Positions 1 through 11,433 are shown, counted from the stretch's first letter. The stretch: DNA of 48,602 bases from Rhodococcus phenolicus (GCF_001646785.1 NZ_LRRH01000007.1:1-48602), one strand, 5' to 3'. A program made the numbers and translations. The notes: a model not told the origin generated them from the sequence alone.

Positions 1-118
1 ACTGTGCGGTATCTGAAACAACACCCGATTCGTCGGAATCGGGTGGGCGGAGTCCCTAAGAGCTGGGGACTGTGTTCACTCGGTTCGGCACGCGTGAGCG
101 TGGGTAAAGTTTCATAGA
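1..118 (+). other. 23S-5S rRNA internal transcribed spacer (partial)
   Basis: This is the sequence directly before the 5S gene and contains no open reading frame. A strong hairpin at 22-45 (CACCCGATT pairing with AATCGGGTG around a short loop) is the kind of spacer structure that rRNA-processing nucleases recognise. The 23S 3' end must lie at or before base 1 but is not recognisable here, so the left limit is only the window edge. Confidence 0.7.
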
Positions 119-237
119 GTTACGGCGGTCATAGCGACAGGGAAACGCCCGGTCCCATTCCGAACCCGGAAGCTAAGCCTGTCTGCGCCGATGGTACTGC
201 ACTCGACAGGGTGTGGGAGAGTAGGACACCGCCGAAC
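119..237 (+). rRNA. rrf: 5S ribosomal RNA
   Basis: The conserved actinobacterial 5S sequence is present. It opens GTTACGGCGG (119-128) and closes CCGCCGAAC (229-237), which pair to form helix I. The internal landmarks CCCATTCCGAACCCGGAAG and GGGAGAGTAGGACACCGCC are readable. The length of about 119 nt is normal. It is the last gene of an rRNA operon entering from the left and is followed 11 bases later by an intrinsic terminator. Confidence 0.97.
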
Positions 238-248
238 ACCCGTTACCG

Positions 249-287
249 AAAGGGGACCCACTCATTGGGTCCCCTTTCGTGTTTTTT
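249..287 (+). terminator. rRNA operon intrinsic terminator
   Basis: A 12-bp perfect stem (AAAGGGGACCCA at 249-260 with TGGGTCCCCTTT at 266-277) has a 5-nt loop and is followed by CGTG and six T residues (282-287). This is a canonical rho-independent terminator for the rRNA operon. It lies only 17 bases before the next start codon. Confidence 0.93.
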
Positions 288-304
288 CGTGAAAGGATTT
301 TTCT

Positions 305-1717
305 GTGTCCGACAACAGCGGTGAGCGTCGATCCTTCCGGGGCGGAGGATCCACCCCGCGGTCGGGACGCGACGACAATCAGGATCGGCGCCGGGAGGAG
401 AACCGTTCCGGCCGTACCGACGACCGTCGGCAGGCTCCGCGCAATGACCGTCGGAGCGACGATCGCCGGCAGGGTCCCTCCTCGGGTGACCGGCGCCAGG
501 GCGCCGGAGAACGCGGTGGGTACAGCCGCAGCGGCGAGGGCCGACCGTCGTATCGCGGAGACGATGCACGTCAGAGCGGCGATCGCAGGCGCGACGACCG
601 GGGTGATCGCCGACAGGGTGGTACCGGTGACAACCGGCAGGGTCGCGGCGGCGACCGCCCGAACCGTTACGGCGAGGACCGGCGTGGTGGTTACGGTGAC
701 CGCCCCCGTGACCGCTCCGAACACGCCCGCGGAGAGCGCCCTCAGAACTCCCGCGGCGAGCGTGGACGGGACGATCGGCGTGGTGGCTTCGGTGAACGCC
801 CGCGTGGTGAACGTCCCGAACACGGTCGTGGTGAGCGCCCCCGGGACGATCGCCGAGGTGGCGACGGACGAGACCGGGGTCCCCGTGACGACCGTCCCCG
901 CGACGACCGGGCCTCCCGGGACAGCCGGGGCGGCGGTCCGGACCGCCGCGAGGGCGGGGCACCGCGTCGCCGTGGCGGCGAGGGCGGTTTCGGTCCCGCT
1001 CGCGGTCGGGAAGGTGTGCCCTCGCAGCGTCGGGATTCCCGCCCGGACGAACCGGATCTGCCGGACGACGTCGAAGCGTCCGAGCTGGACCCGACGATCC
1101 GTCGCGACCTGCTGAGCCTGGACAAGTCGAACGCGAACACCGTGGCCCGACACCTGGTGATGGCGGGCAAGCTCATCGACGACGAACCGCGGCTCGCTCT
1201 CGCTCATGCGCGGGCGGCACGGCAGCGTGCAGGCCGGATCGCCGTCGTCCGTGAGGCCGCCGGCATCACCGCCTACCACGCAGGCGAATGGGCCGAGGCT
1301 CTGTCCGAGTTGCGTGCTGCTCGTCGCATGTCCGGCGGCCCCGGCCTGCTGGCCGTGATGGCCGACTGCGAACGCGGCCTCGGCCGGCCCGAGCGGGCCA
1401 TCGAACTCGGTCGCAGCGAGGAGGCTCGCGCGCTGACCGGCGACGAGGCCAGTGAACTGCGGATCGTCGTGGCCGGAGCCCGCATGGACCTCGGCCAGTT
1501 CGATCAGGCCGTCGTCACGCTGCAGACCCCCGACCTCGACGAGTCCCGGACCGGGACCGCCGCCGCGCGCCTGTTCTACGCGTACGCGGATGCGCTGGTC
1601 GCGGCCGGCCGCACGAAGGACGGGGTCAAGTGGTTCCTCAATGCCGCCGCCGCCGACCTCGACGGTGACACCGACGCCGAGGAGCGGGTGGCGGAACTGA
1701 CCGGCGAGGATCTGTGA
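305..1717 (+). CDS. Arg/Gly/Asp-rich protein with TPR-like C-terminal domain (Rv1691-type)
   Basis: The start is GTG at 305 with ribosome-binding site AAAGGA at 292-297. The product is 470 residues. Roughly residues 1-250 are low-complexity, built from imperfect repeats of Arg, Asp, Gly, Glu and Pro (RGG, RDDR, GERPR, GDRR), highly charged and surely disordered. Residues about 255-470 form a helical, Ala/Leu-rich region of TPR-like repeats. Position before the HAD phosphatase and tlyA matches M. tuberculosis Rv1691, which has the helical part. The function is unknown; the Arg/Gly-rich tail suggests RNA or ribosome contact, which is inference. It overlaps the next gene by 4 bp. The 17 bases between terminator and start leave no room for its own promoter downstream of the terminator. 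Confidence 0.85.
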   Translation: MSDNSGERRSFRGGGSTPRSGRDDNQDRRREENRSGRTDDRRQAPRNDRRSDDRRQGPSSGDRRQGAGERGGYSRSGEGRPSYRGDDARQSGDRRRDDRGDRRQGGTGDNRQGRGGDRPNRYGEDRRGGYGDRPRDRSEHARGERPQNSRGERGRDDRRGGFGERPRGERPEHGRGERPRDDRRGGDGRDRGPRDDRPRDDRASRDSRGGGPDRREGGAPRRRGGEGGFGPARGREGVPSQRRDSRPDEPDLPDDVEASELDPTIRRDLLSLDKSNANTVARHLVMAGKLIDDEPRLALAHARAARQRAGRIAVVREAAGITAYHAGEWAEALSELRAARRMSGGPGLLAVMADCERGLGRPERAIELGRSEEARALTGDEASELRIVVAGARMDLGQFDQAVVTLQTPDLDESRTGTAAARLFYAYADALVAAGRTKDGVKWFLNAAAADLDGDTDAEERVAELTGEDL

Positions 1718-2757
1718 CCGACCGGGGATCCGCGGCAGGAGAGATCCGGACCGCGGCGGTGGGCTCGTCGGCGCCGCTGCGGTCGGTGTACGACGTGCTG
1801 CTGCTCGACCTCGACGGCACCGTCTACCGCGGTGCCGACCCGGTGCCCGGCGCCGTGGAAGCGCTCACCTCGGGCGACGACCGGCTGTTCTACGTCACCA
1901 ACAACGCCAGTCGTCGGCCCGTCGACGTGGCAGCACACCTGCGCGATCTGGGTTTCCCGGCGGACGAGTCGACCGTGGTGACCAGTTCGCAGTCGGGTGC
2001 GCGACTGCTCGCCGAACGCATACCCGCCGGAGCCGCGGTACTCGTGGTGGGGACCGAGGCGCTCGCCGAGGAGATCCACCGTGTCGGATTGAGACCGGTC
2101 CGCTCCGCGGACGAGGGTCCGGTCGCGGTCGTGCAGGGGCATTCCCCGGACACCGGCTGGCCGATCCTCGCCGAGGCGACCCTCGCGATCCGCGCCGGGG
2201 CCGTGTGGGTGGCGACGAACGTCGACTCCACGTTGCCGACCGAGCGCGGCCTGGTGCTCGGAAACGGCTCGATGGTCGCCGCGGTGCGGTCGGCTACCGG
2301 GGCGGAACCGCTGGTGGCGGGCAAACCGGCTGCGCCGCTGCTCGAGGACGCGATCGCCCGTAGCGCGGCCGTCCGTCCGCTCGTCGTCGGAGACCGGCTC
2401 GACACGGACATCGAGGGCGCAATCGCCGTCGGCGCCGATTCGCTGCTGGTACTCACCGGGGTGAGCACCGTCGCAGATCTGTTGCGGGCACCGGCGACGC
2501 AGCGACCCACCTATGTCGCGGATTCGCTCAGCTGTCTCGACGCCGATGCCGAGGTGCTCCGTGCCGGAGCCGACAACGGCTGCGTCGTCACCGTCGACGG
2601 CCGTGACCTGCGTGTCGCGTGTCCCGGAGCGTCCGACCCGATGGCGGCGTTGCGGGCCGCGCTCCCGGTGGCATGGGCGCACCCGGACTTCGAACGAGTC
2701 GTCGGGGTGAACGACGAAGCCCGGTCCTCGATCGAGGCGTGGGGACCGGTGCTCTGA
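1714..2757 (+). CDS. HAD-superfamily (class IIA) phosphatase, probable glycerol-3-phosphate phosphatase
   Basis: 347 residues. The GTG start at 1714 overlaps the previous stop in GTGA. The HAD nucleophile motif DLDGTVYRG is at about residues 32-40, FYVTNNASRRP follows as motif II (Thr/Asn), and a Lys (GKPAAPLL) and the acidic motif VVGDRLDTDIEGA come later. Cap type and length fit the NagD/AUM class IIA family. It is in the position of M. tuberculosis Rv1692, reported as a glycerol-3-phosphate phosphatase that recycles phospholipid polar heads. The last ~80 residues form an extra domain seen in actinobacterial members. Substrate assignment rests on synteny; the HAD fold is certain. Confidence 0.92.
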   Translation: MTDRGSAAGEIRTAAVGSSAPLRSVYDVLLLDLDGTVYRGADPVPGAVEALTSGDDRLFYVTNNASRRPVDVAAHLRDLGFPADESTVVTSSQSGARLLAERIPAGAAVLVVGTEALAEEIHRVGLRPVRSADEGPVAVVQGHSPDTGWPILAEATLAIRAGAVWVATNVDSTLPTERGLVLGNGSMVAAVRSATGAEPLVAGKPAAPLLEDAIARSAAVRPLVVGDRLDTDIEGAIAVGADSLLVLTGVSTVADLLRAPATQRPTYVADSLSCLDADAEVLRAGADNGCVVTVDGRDLRVACPGASDPMAALRAALPVAWAHPDFERVVGVNDEARSSIEAWGPVL

Positions 2758-2809
2758 ACCGGTCGTGCCGCGTGTCCGGTGGGTCGCCGATGCACTAGCG
2801 TGGTCAGCG

Positions 2810-3037
2810 ATGAGCACGTCGATTCCACGCCCAGGCCAGCATCTCCCCGGTTCCGCGCCGGGGATCGAACCGGACCGGATCCACGTCGAGGTGGACGGGT
2901 TGCTGACCCGTGCCCGCGACGCGGCGTCCACCGGCGGCGATCAGGATCCGGCGGTGGCGATCTCGAGGCAGGCCCAGTTGCTCGAACAGGCGCACGACGT
3001 GCTGGTGCAGGCCCTCTCGGCCGTGGACAAGGTCTGA
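2810..3037 (+). CDS. Conserved small acidic protein (Rv1693-type)
   Basis: 75 residues. ATG at 2810 is preferred over an in-frame start at 2765 because the upstream 15 residues look like translated non-coding DNA and the M. tuberculosis counterpart is short. The C-terminal half is a predicted amphipathic helix (around AISRQAQLLEQAHDVLVQAL). There are no membrane segments or known motifs. It sits between the phosphatase and tlyA, one base before the tlyA start, so it is probably translated with it. A TAGCGT hexamer at 2796-2801 just before the ATG could be a -10 giving a near-leaderless message. Function unknown. Confidence 0.75.
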   Translation: MSTSIPRPGQHLPGSAPGIEPDRIHVEVDGLLTRARDAASTGGDQDPAVAISRQAQLLEQAHDVLVQALSAVDKV

Positions 3038-3038
3038 C

Positions 3039-3863
3039 GTGGCGCGTCGAGCACGGGTCGACGCCGAACTGGTGCGGCGAGGACTGGCCCGGTCCCGCGA
3101 ACACGCCAGCGAACTGATCGCTGCGGGCCGGGTCCTGATCGCAGGCGCCGTGGCCACCAAGCCCGCGACCGCCGTCGAGCCGGGCACGCCGCTGCGGGTC
3201 ACGGAGGTCACCGACGAGGTGTCGTGGGCGTCACGGGGAGCGCACAAACTGATCGGCGCGCTCGAGGCGTTCGCGCCGCAGGGTCTGGAGGTCGCCGGTC
3301 GCCGGTGCCTCGATGCGGGCGCATCCACCGGCGGGTTCACCGACGTGCTGCTGCACGAAGGCGCCCGCGAGGTGGCCGCGGTGGACGTCGGATACGGCCA
3401 GCTCGTGTGGCGGCTGCAGTCCGACGACCGCGTCCACGTGATCGATCGAACGAACGTGCGTAATATCGACGCGGAGCAGATCGGCGGCCCGGTCGAACTG
3501 GTGGTCGCGGACCTGTCGTTCATCTCGCTGAAGCTGGTGCTGCCGGCGTTCGTGCGCTGCGTCGCTCCCGGAGCCGACCTGCTGCCCATGGTCAAGCCGC
3601 AGTTCGAGGTCGGCAAGGAACGCGTGGGCAGCGGCGGTGTCGTCCGGGATCCTGCGTTGCGAACCGAAGCGGTCCTCGACGTCGCCCGGGAAGCACAGAC
3701 CCTCGGGCTCCGGACGATCGGTGCCGTCGCGAGTCCGCTACCCGGTCCCTCCGGCAACGTCGAGTACTTCCTGTGGTTGCGTGCCGGCGAACCCGGCCCC
3801 GCGGAACTCGAACCGTCGGTGATCGAACTCGTCGAACATGCGGTACAGGAAGGACCACAGTGA
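3039..3863 (+). CDS. tlyA: TlyA-family 16S/23S rRNA (cytidine-2'-O)-methyltransferase
   Basis: 274 residues from GTG at 3039, immediately after the previous stop; the M. tuberculosis protein is 268. The N-terminal ~60 residues are an S4 RNA-binding domain ([21 protein letters not shown], then [11 protein letters not shown]). The rest is an FtsJ-like methyltransferase with the SAM-binding motif [15 protein letters not shown] and the downstream [12 protein letters not shown] and [11 protein letters not shown] motifs. Known TlyA enzymes methylate 2'-OH groups of C1409 (16S) and C1920 (23S, E. coli numbering), which makes ribosomes sensitive to capreomycin. It overlaps nadK by 4 bp. Confidence 0.95.
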   Translation: MARRARVDAELVRRGLARSREHASELIAAGRVLIAGAVATKPATAVEPGTPLRVTEVTDEVSWASRGAHKLIGALEAFAPQGLEVAGRRCLDAGASTGGFTDVLLHEGAREVAAVDVGYGQLVWRLQSDDRVHVIDRTNVRNIDAEQIGGPVELVVADLSFISLKLVLPAFVRCVAPGADLLPMVKPQFEVGKERVGSGGVVRDPALRTEAVLDVAREAQTLGLRTIGAVASPLPGPSGNVEYFLWLRAGEPGPAELEPSVIELVEHAVQEGPQ

Positions 3864-4804
3864 CTACAGCCACCGGCGATACGGAGACCACCGTGCCGCG
3901 CCGGGAGATTCTGCTCGTGTCGCATTCCGGGCGGGGTGAGATCGCGGAGACGGCACAGCGCGTCGCCGCGATCTTCGGGGAGGCCGGGATCGGGCTACGG
4001 GTCCTCGCCGAGGAGGCCGAGAGCACCGGTCTCGGGGCGTTCGCCGCCCCGGACGGCCAGGTTCGCATCGTCGAGGCGGGATCGGATGCCGCGGTCGGCT
4101 GCGAGATGGTGATCGTGCTCGGCGGTGACGGGAGCTTCCTGCGGGCCGCCGAACTCGCACAGCATGCGGCGGTACCGGTGCTCGGTATCAATCTCGGCCG
4201 GATCGGTTTCCTCGCCGAGGCCGAGGCCGAGCATCTCGAGGAGGCGCTCGCGCAGGTCGTGCGCCGCGAGTACCGGATCGAGCACCGCATGACGCTCGAC
4301 GTGACGATCCGCGTCAACGACGAGATCGTCGAACGCGGCTGGGCGTTGAACGAGGCGAGCCTCGAGAACAAGTCGCGGCTCGGGGTGCTCGAAGTGGTGC
4401 TCGAGGTCGACGGCCGGCCGGTGTCGTCGTTCGGCTGCGACGGTGTCCTCATCGCCAGCCCGACGGGGTCGACCGCGTACGCGTTCTCCGCCGGCGGGCC
4501 GATCGTCTGGCCGGAACTCGAAGCGCTGCTTGTGATCCCGAGCAACGCGCACGCGCTGTTCGCGCGTCCGCTGGTGACGAGTCCGGAGTCGATCATCGCC
4601 GTGGAGACGTTGCGCGGGAGCCACGACGGTCTCGTGTTCTGCGACGGCCGCCGCACCCTGGATCTGCCGGCCGGCGGCCGGGTCGAGGTGGTGCGCGGCA
4701 GGAATCCGGTCCGCTGGGTCCGATTGGACTCGGCGCCGTTCGCGGACCGCATGGTCCGCAAGTTCGAACTTCCGGTGAAGGGCTGGCGAGGAAGGAAACC
4801 CTGA
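3860..4804 (+). CDS. nadK: NAD kinase
   Basis: 314 residues from GTG at 3860 in a GTGA overlap with the tlyA stop; the open frame extends further upstream but inside tlyA. NAD kinase makes NADP from NAD and ATP or polyphosphate. Signature motifs are visible: [11 protein letters not shown] at about 88-98, [12 protein letters not shown], and the NAD-contacting [17 protein letters not shown] segment. Length and gene order (tlyA-nadK-recN) match M. tuberculosis Rv1694-Rv1696. Translation is probably coupled to both neighbours. Confidence 0.96.
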   Translation: MTTATGDTETTVPRREILLVSHSGRGEIAETAQRVAAIFGEAGIGLRVLAEEAESTGLGAFAAPDGQVRIVEAGSDAAVGCEMVIVLGGDGSFLRAAELAQHAAVPVLGINLGRIGFLAEAEAEHLEEALAQVVRREYRIEHRMTLDVTIRVNDEIVERGWALNEASLENKSRLGVLEVVLEVDGRPVSSFGCDGVLIASPTGSTAYAFSAGGPIVWPELEALLVIPSNAHALFARPLVTSPESIIAVETLRGSHDGLVFCDGRRTLDLPAGGRVEVVRGRNPVRWVRLDSAPFADRMVRKFELPVKGWRGRKP

Positions 4805-4805
4805 C

Positions 4806-6593
4806 GTGCTCGCTGAGATTCGGATCGACAACCTGGGTGTCATCTCCGAGGCGAGTGCCCAGTTCCACGACGGTTTCACGGTACTGACCGGTGAGACCGG
4901 CGCGGGCAAGACCATGGTGGTCACCAGCCTGCATCTGCTCTCCGGGTCCCGCGCGGACTCGGCTCGGGTGCGGGTCGGGGCGAATCGCGCCGTCGTCGAG
5001 GGCCGCTTCGCGGTCGACACCGAGGAGACCGCCGGTGCGCTGCCCAGTCGTGTCGAACGAGAGGTGGCCCGGCTGCTCGAGGCCACCGGAGCCGAACGCG
5101 ACGAGGACGGCAGCATCATCGCGGTCCGCGCGGTCGGCAGTGACGGGCGCTCCCGGGCGCACCTGGGCGGCCGCAGCGTTCCGGTGGGGGTGCTCGCCGA
5201 GTTCACCGACCCGCTGCTGACCGTGCACGGACAGAACGACCAGCTCCGGTTGCTGCGGCCCGACCAGCAGCGCGCCGCCCTCGACCGGTTCGCCGGCAAG
5301 GGGGTCCTGCCGCTGCTCGCCGGTTATCGGCAGAACCGCAGCAAATGGCTGTCCGCCCGCGCCGAACTCGTCGAACGCACCGAACGGTCGCGGGAACTCG
5401 CGCAGGAAGCGGACCGGCTGCAGTTCGGCCTCGACGAGATCGACCGGGTCGACCCGCAGCCCGGTGAGGACGTGCGGATCGTCGCGGAGGTCCGGCGTCT
5501 CGGCGATCTGGATTCGCTGCGGGAGGCCGCGCTGGCCGCGCACGCGGTGCTGACCGGCGGCGACGCCGGGGACGGCGAGGATGCGGCAGCCGCCCTGGAC
5601 CTGCTCGGGGAGGCGCGCGCCCGTGTCGAAGGCTCCGACGATCCGGCCCTGCGCGAACTGGGGCCGCGGCTGGCCGAGGCGATGGCGGTCGTCACCGACG
5701 TCGCCGGTGACCTGTCCGGCTATCTCACCGATCTGCCCTCGGACCCGGGGGCCCTCGATACGTTGCTCAATCGACAATCCGAACTCAAGGCCCTGACCCG
5801 CAAGTACGCCGCCGACACCGACGGGGTTCTCGCCTGGGCGGAGGAGGCCCGGACGCGGCTGTCGAAGATCGACGTGTCGGCGGATGCGCTGGCCGAACTC
5901 GCCGCGACCGTCGAGTCCGCGGCCGCGGCGACCGCGGAAGCCGCGGCGGCGCTGTCCGCGGCCCGGCACAAGGCCGCGGCCCGGCTCGCGAAGGCGGTCA
6001 GCAAGGAACTGTCCGGCCTCGCGATGGGCCGCGCGACCCTCGACGTGCAGGTCCGTGACCGGGAAGCGGCCGAGAAGGACGCGGCGCCGCTGACGATTGG
6101 GGGCCGGGTCCTGCATGCCGGGGAATCGGGTGTCGACGACGTCGAGTTCCGGCTGGCGGCGCACAGCGGTGCCCAGTCGCTGCCGCTGGCGCGCAGCGCG
6201 TCCGGCGGTGAACTGTCCCGGGTGATGCTGGCCCTGGAAGTGGTGCTCGCCGCCTCCGAACGAGGCGCGACGATGGTGTTCGATGAGGTCGATGCCGGCG
6301 TCGGGGGACGGGCCGCGGTCGAGATCGGGCGGCGCCTGGCCCGGCTCTCGCGCACCCATCAGGTCATCGTGGTCACACATCAGCCGCAGGTCGCCGCGTT
6401 CGCCGATACGCATCTGGTCGTCGACAAGGTCGACGATGCGGGTGGGGTCGTCAGCAGCGGTGTGCGTACCCTCGGCGACACCGAACGCGTCGCCGAACTC
6501 GCGCGGATGCTCGCGGGTCTGGACGACACCGAGACCGGGCGGGCGCACGCGGAGGAACTGCTGGCGATGGCGCACGCGGAACGGCAGAGCTGA
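4806..6593 (+). CDS. recN: DNA repair protein RecN
   Basis: 595 residues, GTG start one base after nadK. RecN is an SMC-like ATPase acting early at double-strand breaks. Walker A TGETGAGKT is at about 28-36. A long coiled-coil region with many Glu/Ala/Arg residues fills the middle (about 170-430), interrupted by an Ala-rich stretch. The ABC signature SASGGELSRVMLALE and Walker B ATMVFDEVDAGVGG follow near 465-500, with VVTHQPQVAAFAD as the His-switch. Length is slightly above the usual ~555-590. It completes the coupled tlyA-nadK-recN run; 115 bases separate it from steA. Confidence 0.96.
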   Translation: MLAEIRIDNLGVISEASAQFHDGFTVLTGETGAGKTMVVTSLHLLSGSRADSARVRVGANRAVVEGRFAVDTEETAGALPSRVEREVARLLEATGAERDEDGSIIAVRAVGSDGRSRAHLGGRSVPVGVLAEFTDPLLTVHGQNDQLRLLRPDQQRAALDRFAGKGVLPLLAGYRQNRSKWLSARAELVERTERSRELAQEADRLQFGLDEIDRVDPQPGEDVRIVAEVRRLGDLDSLREAALAAHAVLTGGDAGDGEDAAAALDLLGEARARVEGSDDPALRELGPRLAEAMAVVTDVAGDLSGYLTDLPSDPGALDTLLNRQSELKALTRKYAADTDGVLAWAEEARTRLSKIDVSADALAELAATVESAAAATAEAAAALSAARHKAAARLAKAVSKELSGLAMGRATLDVQVRDREAAEKDAAPLTIGGRVLHAGESGVDDVEFRLAAHSGAQSLPLARSASGGELSRVMLALEVVLAASERGATMVFDEVDAGVGGRAAVEIGRRLARLSRTHQVIVVTHQPQVAAFADTHLVVDKVDDAGGVVSSGVRTLGDTERVAELARMLAGLDDTETGRAHAEELLAMAHAERQS

Positions 6594-6708
6594 CCGCCGG
6601 ACCCGAAGCATGCCGATCGGTGCGTTTCCGGCGGGCCGCTCCGCCCGGGTGGACACCGTTCGGCGCGCCTCCATTGCCGCGCCGCGACACGGGTTCATCA
6701 TCGATGCC

Positions 6709-7893
6709 ATGAAGATGCCGGCTCTGCTGTCACGCAATAACGAAACGTTGCCCGGAGTGAGCGGCATTGCCCGGGTCGACAAGAACACCGCGAAGCTGCT
6801 GCGCCGGGTCGGTCCCGGCGACATCGTCGTCCTGGACGCGGTCGATCTGGACCGCGTCACCGCCGACGCCCTCGTCGAGGCGGGCGTCACCGCCGTGGTC
6901 AACGCTTCGGCGTCGATCTCCGGCCGCTACCCGAACCTCGGCCCCGAAGTGCTCGTCGCCAGCGGTGTCGCACTGGTCGACAACGCCGGCACCGACCTGT
7001 TCAAGAAGGTCAAGGACGGCGCGAAGATCCGCCTCCACGAAGGCGGTGTCTACGCCGGGGAACGGCTGCTGATCCAGGGGGAGGAGCAGACCGAGGCGGA
7101 GATCTCCGATCGGATGATCGAGGCCAAGACCGGGCTGGTCGACCACCTCGAGGCGTTCTCCGGCAACACCATCGAATTCATCCGTTCGGAAAGCCCGCTG
7201 CTCATCGACGGTGTCGGCGTCCCCGATATCGACGTGGACCTGCAGGACCGGCACGTGGTGGTCGTCGCGGACGGCCCCGACCACGTGCAGGATCTCAAGG
7301 ACCTCAAGCCGTTCATCAAGGAGTACTCCCCGATCCTCATCGGCGTCGGGGCGGGTGCGGACGCGCTCACCAAGGCCGGCTACCGACCGGACCTCATCGT
7401 GGGGGATCCCGAGCAGATCGGCACCGAGACCCTCAAGTCCGGTGCCGAGGTCGTGCTGCCCGCGGATCCGGACGGCCACGCCCCCGGGCTCGAACGCATC
7501 CAGGATCTCGGCATCGGTGCGATGACGTTCCCCGCGGCCGGCGCCCCGGCGGATCTGGCGCTGCTGCTCGCGGACCACCACGGGGCCGCGTTGATCGTCA
7601 CCGTCGGCAGCACGGTCTCCCTCGACGAGTTCTTCGACCAGGGACGCCGGGACACCAACCCCTCGGCGTTCATGACCCGCCTGAAGGTCGGACCGAAGCT
7701 GGTCGACGCGAAGGCCGTCGCCACGCTGTACCGCAGCCGGGTCTCCGGTGGCGTCATCGCCCTGCTCGTGTTCGCCGCGCTGATCGCGGTGATCGCCGCG
7801 CTGATCGTCTCGAACCTCGGCGGCGAGGTCGTCGACTGGGCCGTGCAGTGGTGGAACGACCTCGTCGAGTGGGTGCGGGGGCTGCGGGCGTGA
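6709..7893 (+). CDS. steA: SteA-like cell-division protein (Rv1697-type, putative cytokinetic ring protein)
   Basis: 394 residues. ATG at 6709 is chosen because the protein then begins MKMPALLSRN, as the M. tuberculosis protein does; the longer frame runs into recN. The soluble part resembles thiamine-pyrophosphokinase-like folds (GVGAGADALTKAGYRPDLIVGDPEQ) and is followed by one C-terminal membrane helix at about 348-370 (GGVIALLVFAALIAVIAALI). In Corynebacterium glutamicum the SteA and SteB homologues form a complex affecting septation. The overlap with steB supports a two-protein complex here. Any enzymatic activity is unproven. Confidence 0.9.
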   Translation: MKMPALLSRNNETLPGVSGIARVDKNTAKLLRRVGPGDIVVLDAVDLDRVTADALVEAGVTAVVNASASISGRYPNLGPEVLVASGVALVDNAGTDLFKKVKDGAKIRLHEGGVYAGERLLIQGEEQTEAEISDRMIEAKTGLVDHLEAFSGNTIEFIRSESPLLIDGVGVPDIDVDLQDRHVVVVADGPDHVQDLKDLKPFIKEYSPILIGVGAGADALTKAGYRPDLIVGDPEQIGTETLKSGAEVVLPADPDGHAPGLERIQDLGIGAMTFPAAGAPADLALLLADHHGAALIVTVGSTVSLDEFFDQGRRDTNPSAFMTRLKVGPKLVDAKAVATLYRSRVSGGVIALLVFAALIAVIAALIVSNLGGEVVDWAVQWWNDLVEWVRGLRA

Positions 7894-8840
7894 TCTCCCT
7901 GCGCCAGCACGCCGTGTCCATCGCGGCGATCTTCCTGGCACTGGCGGTGGGGATCGTGCTCGGCTCCGGGGTGTTGTCGAGCAGCCTGGTGTCCGGACTG
8001 CGCGACGACAAGGCCCGGATGCGCGAGGACCTGCAGGCCGAGCAGGACCGCAACAGCGTGCTCACCGAGCGGCTCAACGCCGCGGACGGATTCGACGCCA
8101 CGGTCGCCGCCCGCGTCGTGCGCGACACCCTCGCGGGGCGCACGGTGCTGATGGTCGCCGGGCCCGACGCGGACCCGGCGGATCTCGACGCCGTCGTCGC
8201 CACGGTCGAGGCGGCCGGCGCGGCCGTCGCCGGGCGGGTGTCGCTGACCGAGTCGTTCGTCGACGCGTCCGGTGCGGACCTGCTCCGCACCACCGTCACC
8301 AACGTCGTCCCCGCCGGGGTGCAGTTGCAGACCGGCGCCGTCGACCAGGGCAGCCTCGCCGGTGATCTGCTCGGCGCGGTGCTGCTCGTCGACCCCGGCA
8401 CCGGGCAGCCGCGCAGCACCCCGGAGGAGCGGACGCTGGCGCTGACCACGCTGCGCAGCGGCGGCTTCCTGTCCTTCGAGGACGGCACCGTCGAACCGGC
8501 CCAGGCCGCGATCGTCGTCACCGGGGACGGCTCCGGCGGTGGTGAGGGCAGCGGCAACCGCGGGGCCCTGCTGGCGCGGTTCGCCGCGACCTTCGACAGC
8601 CGGGGCGCGGGCACGGTCCTGGCGGGCCGGCCGGGCGCCGCCACCGGCAACGGTCCGGTCGCGGTGGTCCGCGCCGACACGGCCCTGTCCGCGGGCCTGT
8701 CCACCGTCGACAACCTCGAACGGGAAGCGGGCCGCATCACCGCCGTGCTGGCGTTGCAGGAACAGCTCGCCGGCGGCGCCGGCCGCTACGGCACCGGGCC
8801 CGGTGCCGCCGCGGTCACCGTGGGGTCGGCGGCCCGCTGA
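7890..8840 (+). CDS. steB: SteB/MctB-family envelope protein
   Basis: 316 residues from GTG at 7890, overlapping the steA stop by 4 bp. An N-terminal membrane anchor (about 8-30, VSIAAIFLALAVGIVLGSG) is followed by a short coiled coil (about 34-62) and a large extracytoplasmic domain. The orthologue in M. tuberculosis (Rv1698, MctB) was described as a channel-like protein needed for low intracellular copper, while the corynebacterial homologue SteB partners SteA in cell division. The sequence does not decide between these roles; the coupling to steA favours the division role. A Gly/Ser-rich linker lies near residues 212-222. Confidence 0.88.
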   Translation: MISLRQHAVSIAAIFLALAVGIVLGSGVLSSSLVSGLRDDKARMREDLQAEQDRNSVLTERLNAADGFDATVAARVVRDTLAGRTVLMVAGPDADPADLDAVVATVEAAGAAVAGRVSLTESFVDASGADLLRTTVTNVVPAGVQLQTGAVDQGSLAGDLLGAVLLVDPGTGQPRSTPEERTLALTTLRSGGFLSFEDGTVEPAQAAIVVTGDGSGGGEGSGNRGALLARFAATFDSRGAGTVLAGRPGAATGNGPVAVVRADTALSAGLSTVDNLEREAGRITAVLALQEQLAGGAGRYGTGPGAAAVTVGSAAR

Positions 8841-8936
8841 GCCGTGGACGCGCACCTGTGGGTGACCGGAAAATGTGACGTCGGCACGGATACGTGCGAG
8901 TCGTGCACAGGATTGCGCCGCCAGGTGTTACGGTGA

Positions 8937-10781
<1,845 letters not shown>

Positions 10782-10784
10782 TCC

Positions 10785-11429
10785 GTGGCGCAGCGACACG
10801 AATTCGAGACACTGTCCTCGCGTCGCGTCTACACCGGCGCGATCGTGTCGCTGCGCGTGGACGAGGTGCGGATGCCGGACGGGCACGCCGCGCAGCGCGA
10901 GGTTGTCGAGCACCACGGGGCCGTCGCGGTCGCCGCGGTCGACGACCGCGATCGGCTCGCGCTGGTGCACCAGTACCGGCATCCGCTCGGCCACCGATTG
11001 TGGGAACTGCCCGCCGGTCTCCTCGACGCCCCCGGTGAATCCCCGCTCGACGCGGCCCGCCGGGAACTCGCCGAGGAGACCGGGTTCGGCGCCGACCGGT
11101 GGGAACTGCTCGTCGACATCGCCCTGTCGCCGGGGTTCACCGACGAGGCGGTCCGCGTGTTCGCCGCCCGCGACCTGCACCCCGTCGACCGTCCGGATCC
11201 CGAACACGAGGAAGCGGACCTCGAACTGCACTTCGTCCCCGTGGACGATGCGGTGGCGATGGTGCTGCGCGGCGAGATCGTCAACGCGACCGCCGTCTCC
11301 GGTATCCTCGCGCTCGCCGCGACCCGCGCGGCCGGGACCCCGCCGCGCTCACCGGACACCGACTGGCCCGACCGGCCCCGCGCCTTCGCGCGCACCCGCG
11401 CCGAGCACGCCACCGGGCACGGGAACTGA
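10785..11429 (+). CDS. Nudix hydrolase, ADP-ribose pyrophosphatase (Rv1700-type)
   Basis: 214 residues, GTG start 3 bases after pyrG. The Nudix box is at about residues 77-100: GLLDAPGE, then [11 protein letters not shown]. It has six rather than five residues between its Gly and Glu, a spacing I also recall in M. tuberculosis Rv1700, a characterised Mg-dependent ADP-ribose pyrophosphatase. The substrate-side strands [18 protein letters not shown] match ADPRase enzymes. A Pro/Arg-rich tail follows the fold. It belongs to the pyrG-Nudix-xerD run. Confidence 0.92.
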   Translation: MAQRHEFETLSSRRVYTGAIVSLRVDEVRMPDGHAAQREVVEHHGAVAVAAVDDRDRLALVHQYRHPLGHRLWELPAGLLDAPGESPLDAARRELAEETGFGADRWELLVDIALSPGFTDEAVRVFAARDLHPVDRPDPEHEEADLELHFVPVDDAVAMVLRGEIVNATAVSGILALAATRAAGTPPRSPDTDWPDRPRAFARTRAEHATGHGN

Positions 11430-11433
11430 CCCG

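Noticed and set aside
173-1279. Long minus-strand and alternative plus-strand open frames over the Arg-rich gene
   Set aside because: They are produced by the repetitive GC-rich codons of the plus-strand gene and have no recognisable domains or start signals; one also covers the 5S gene.
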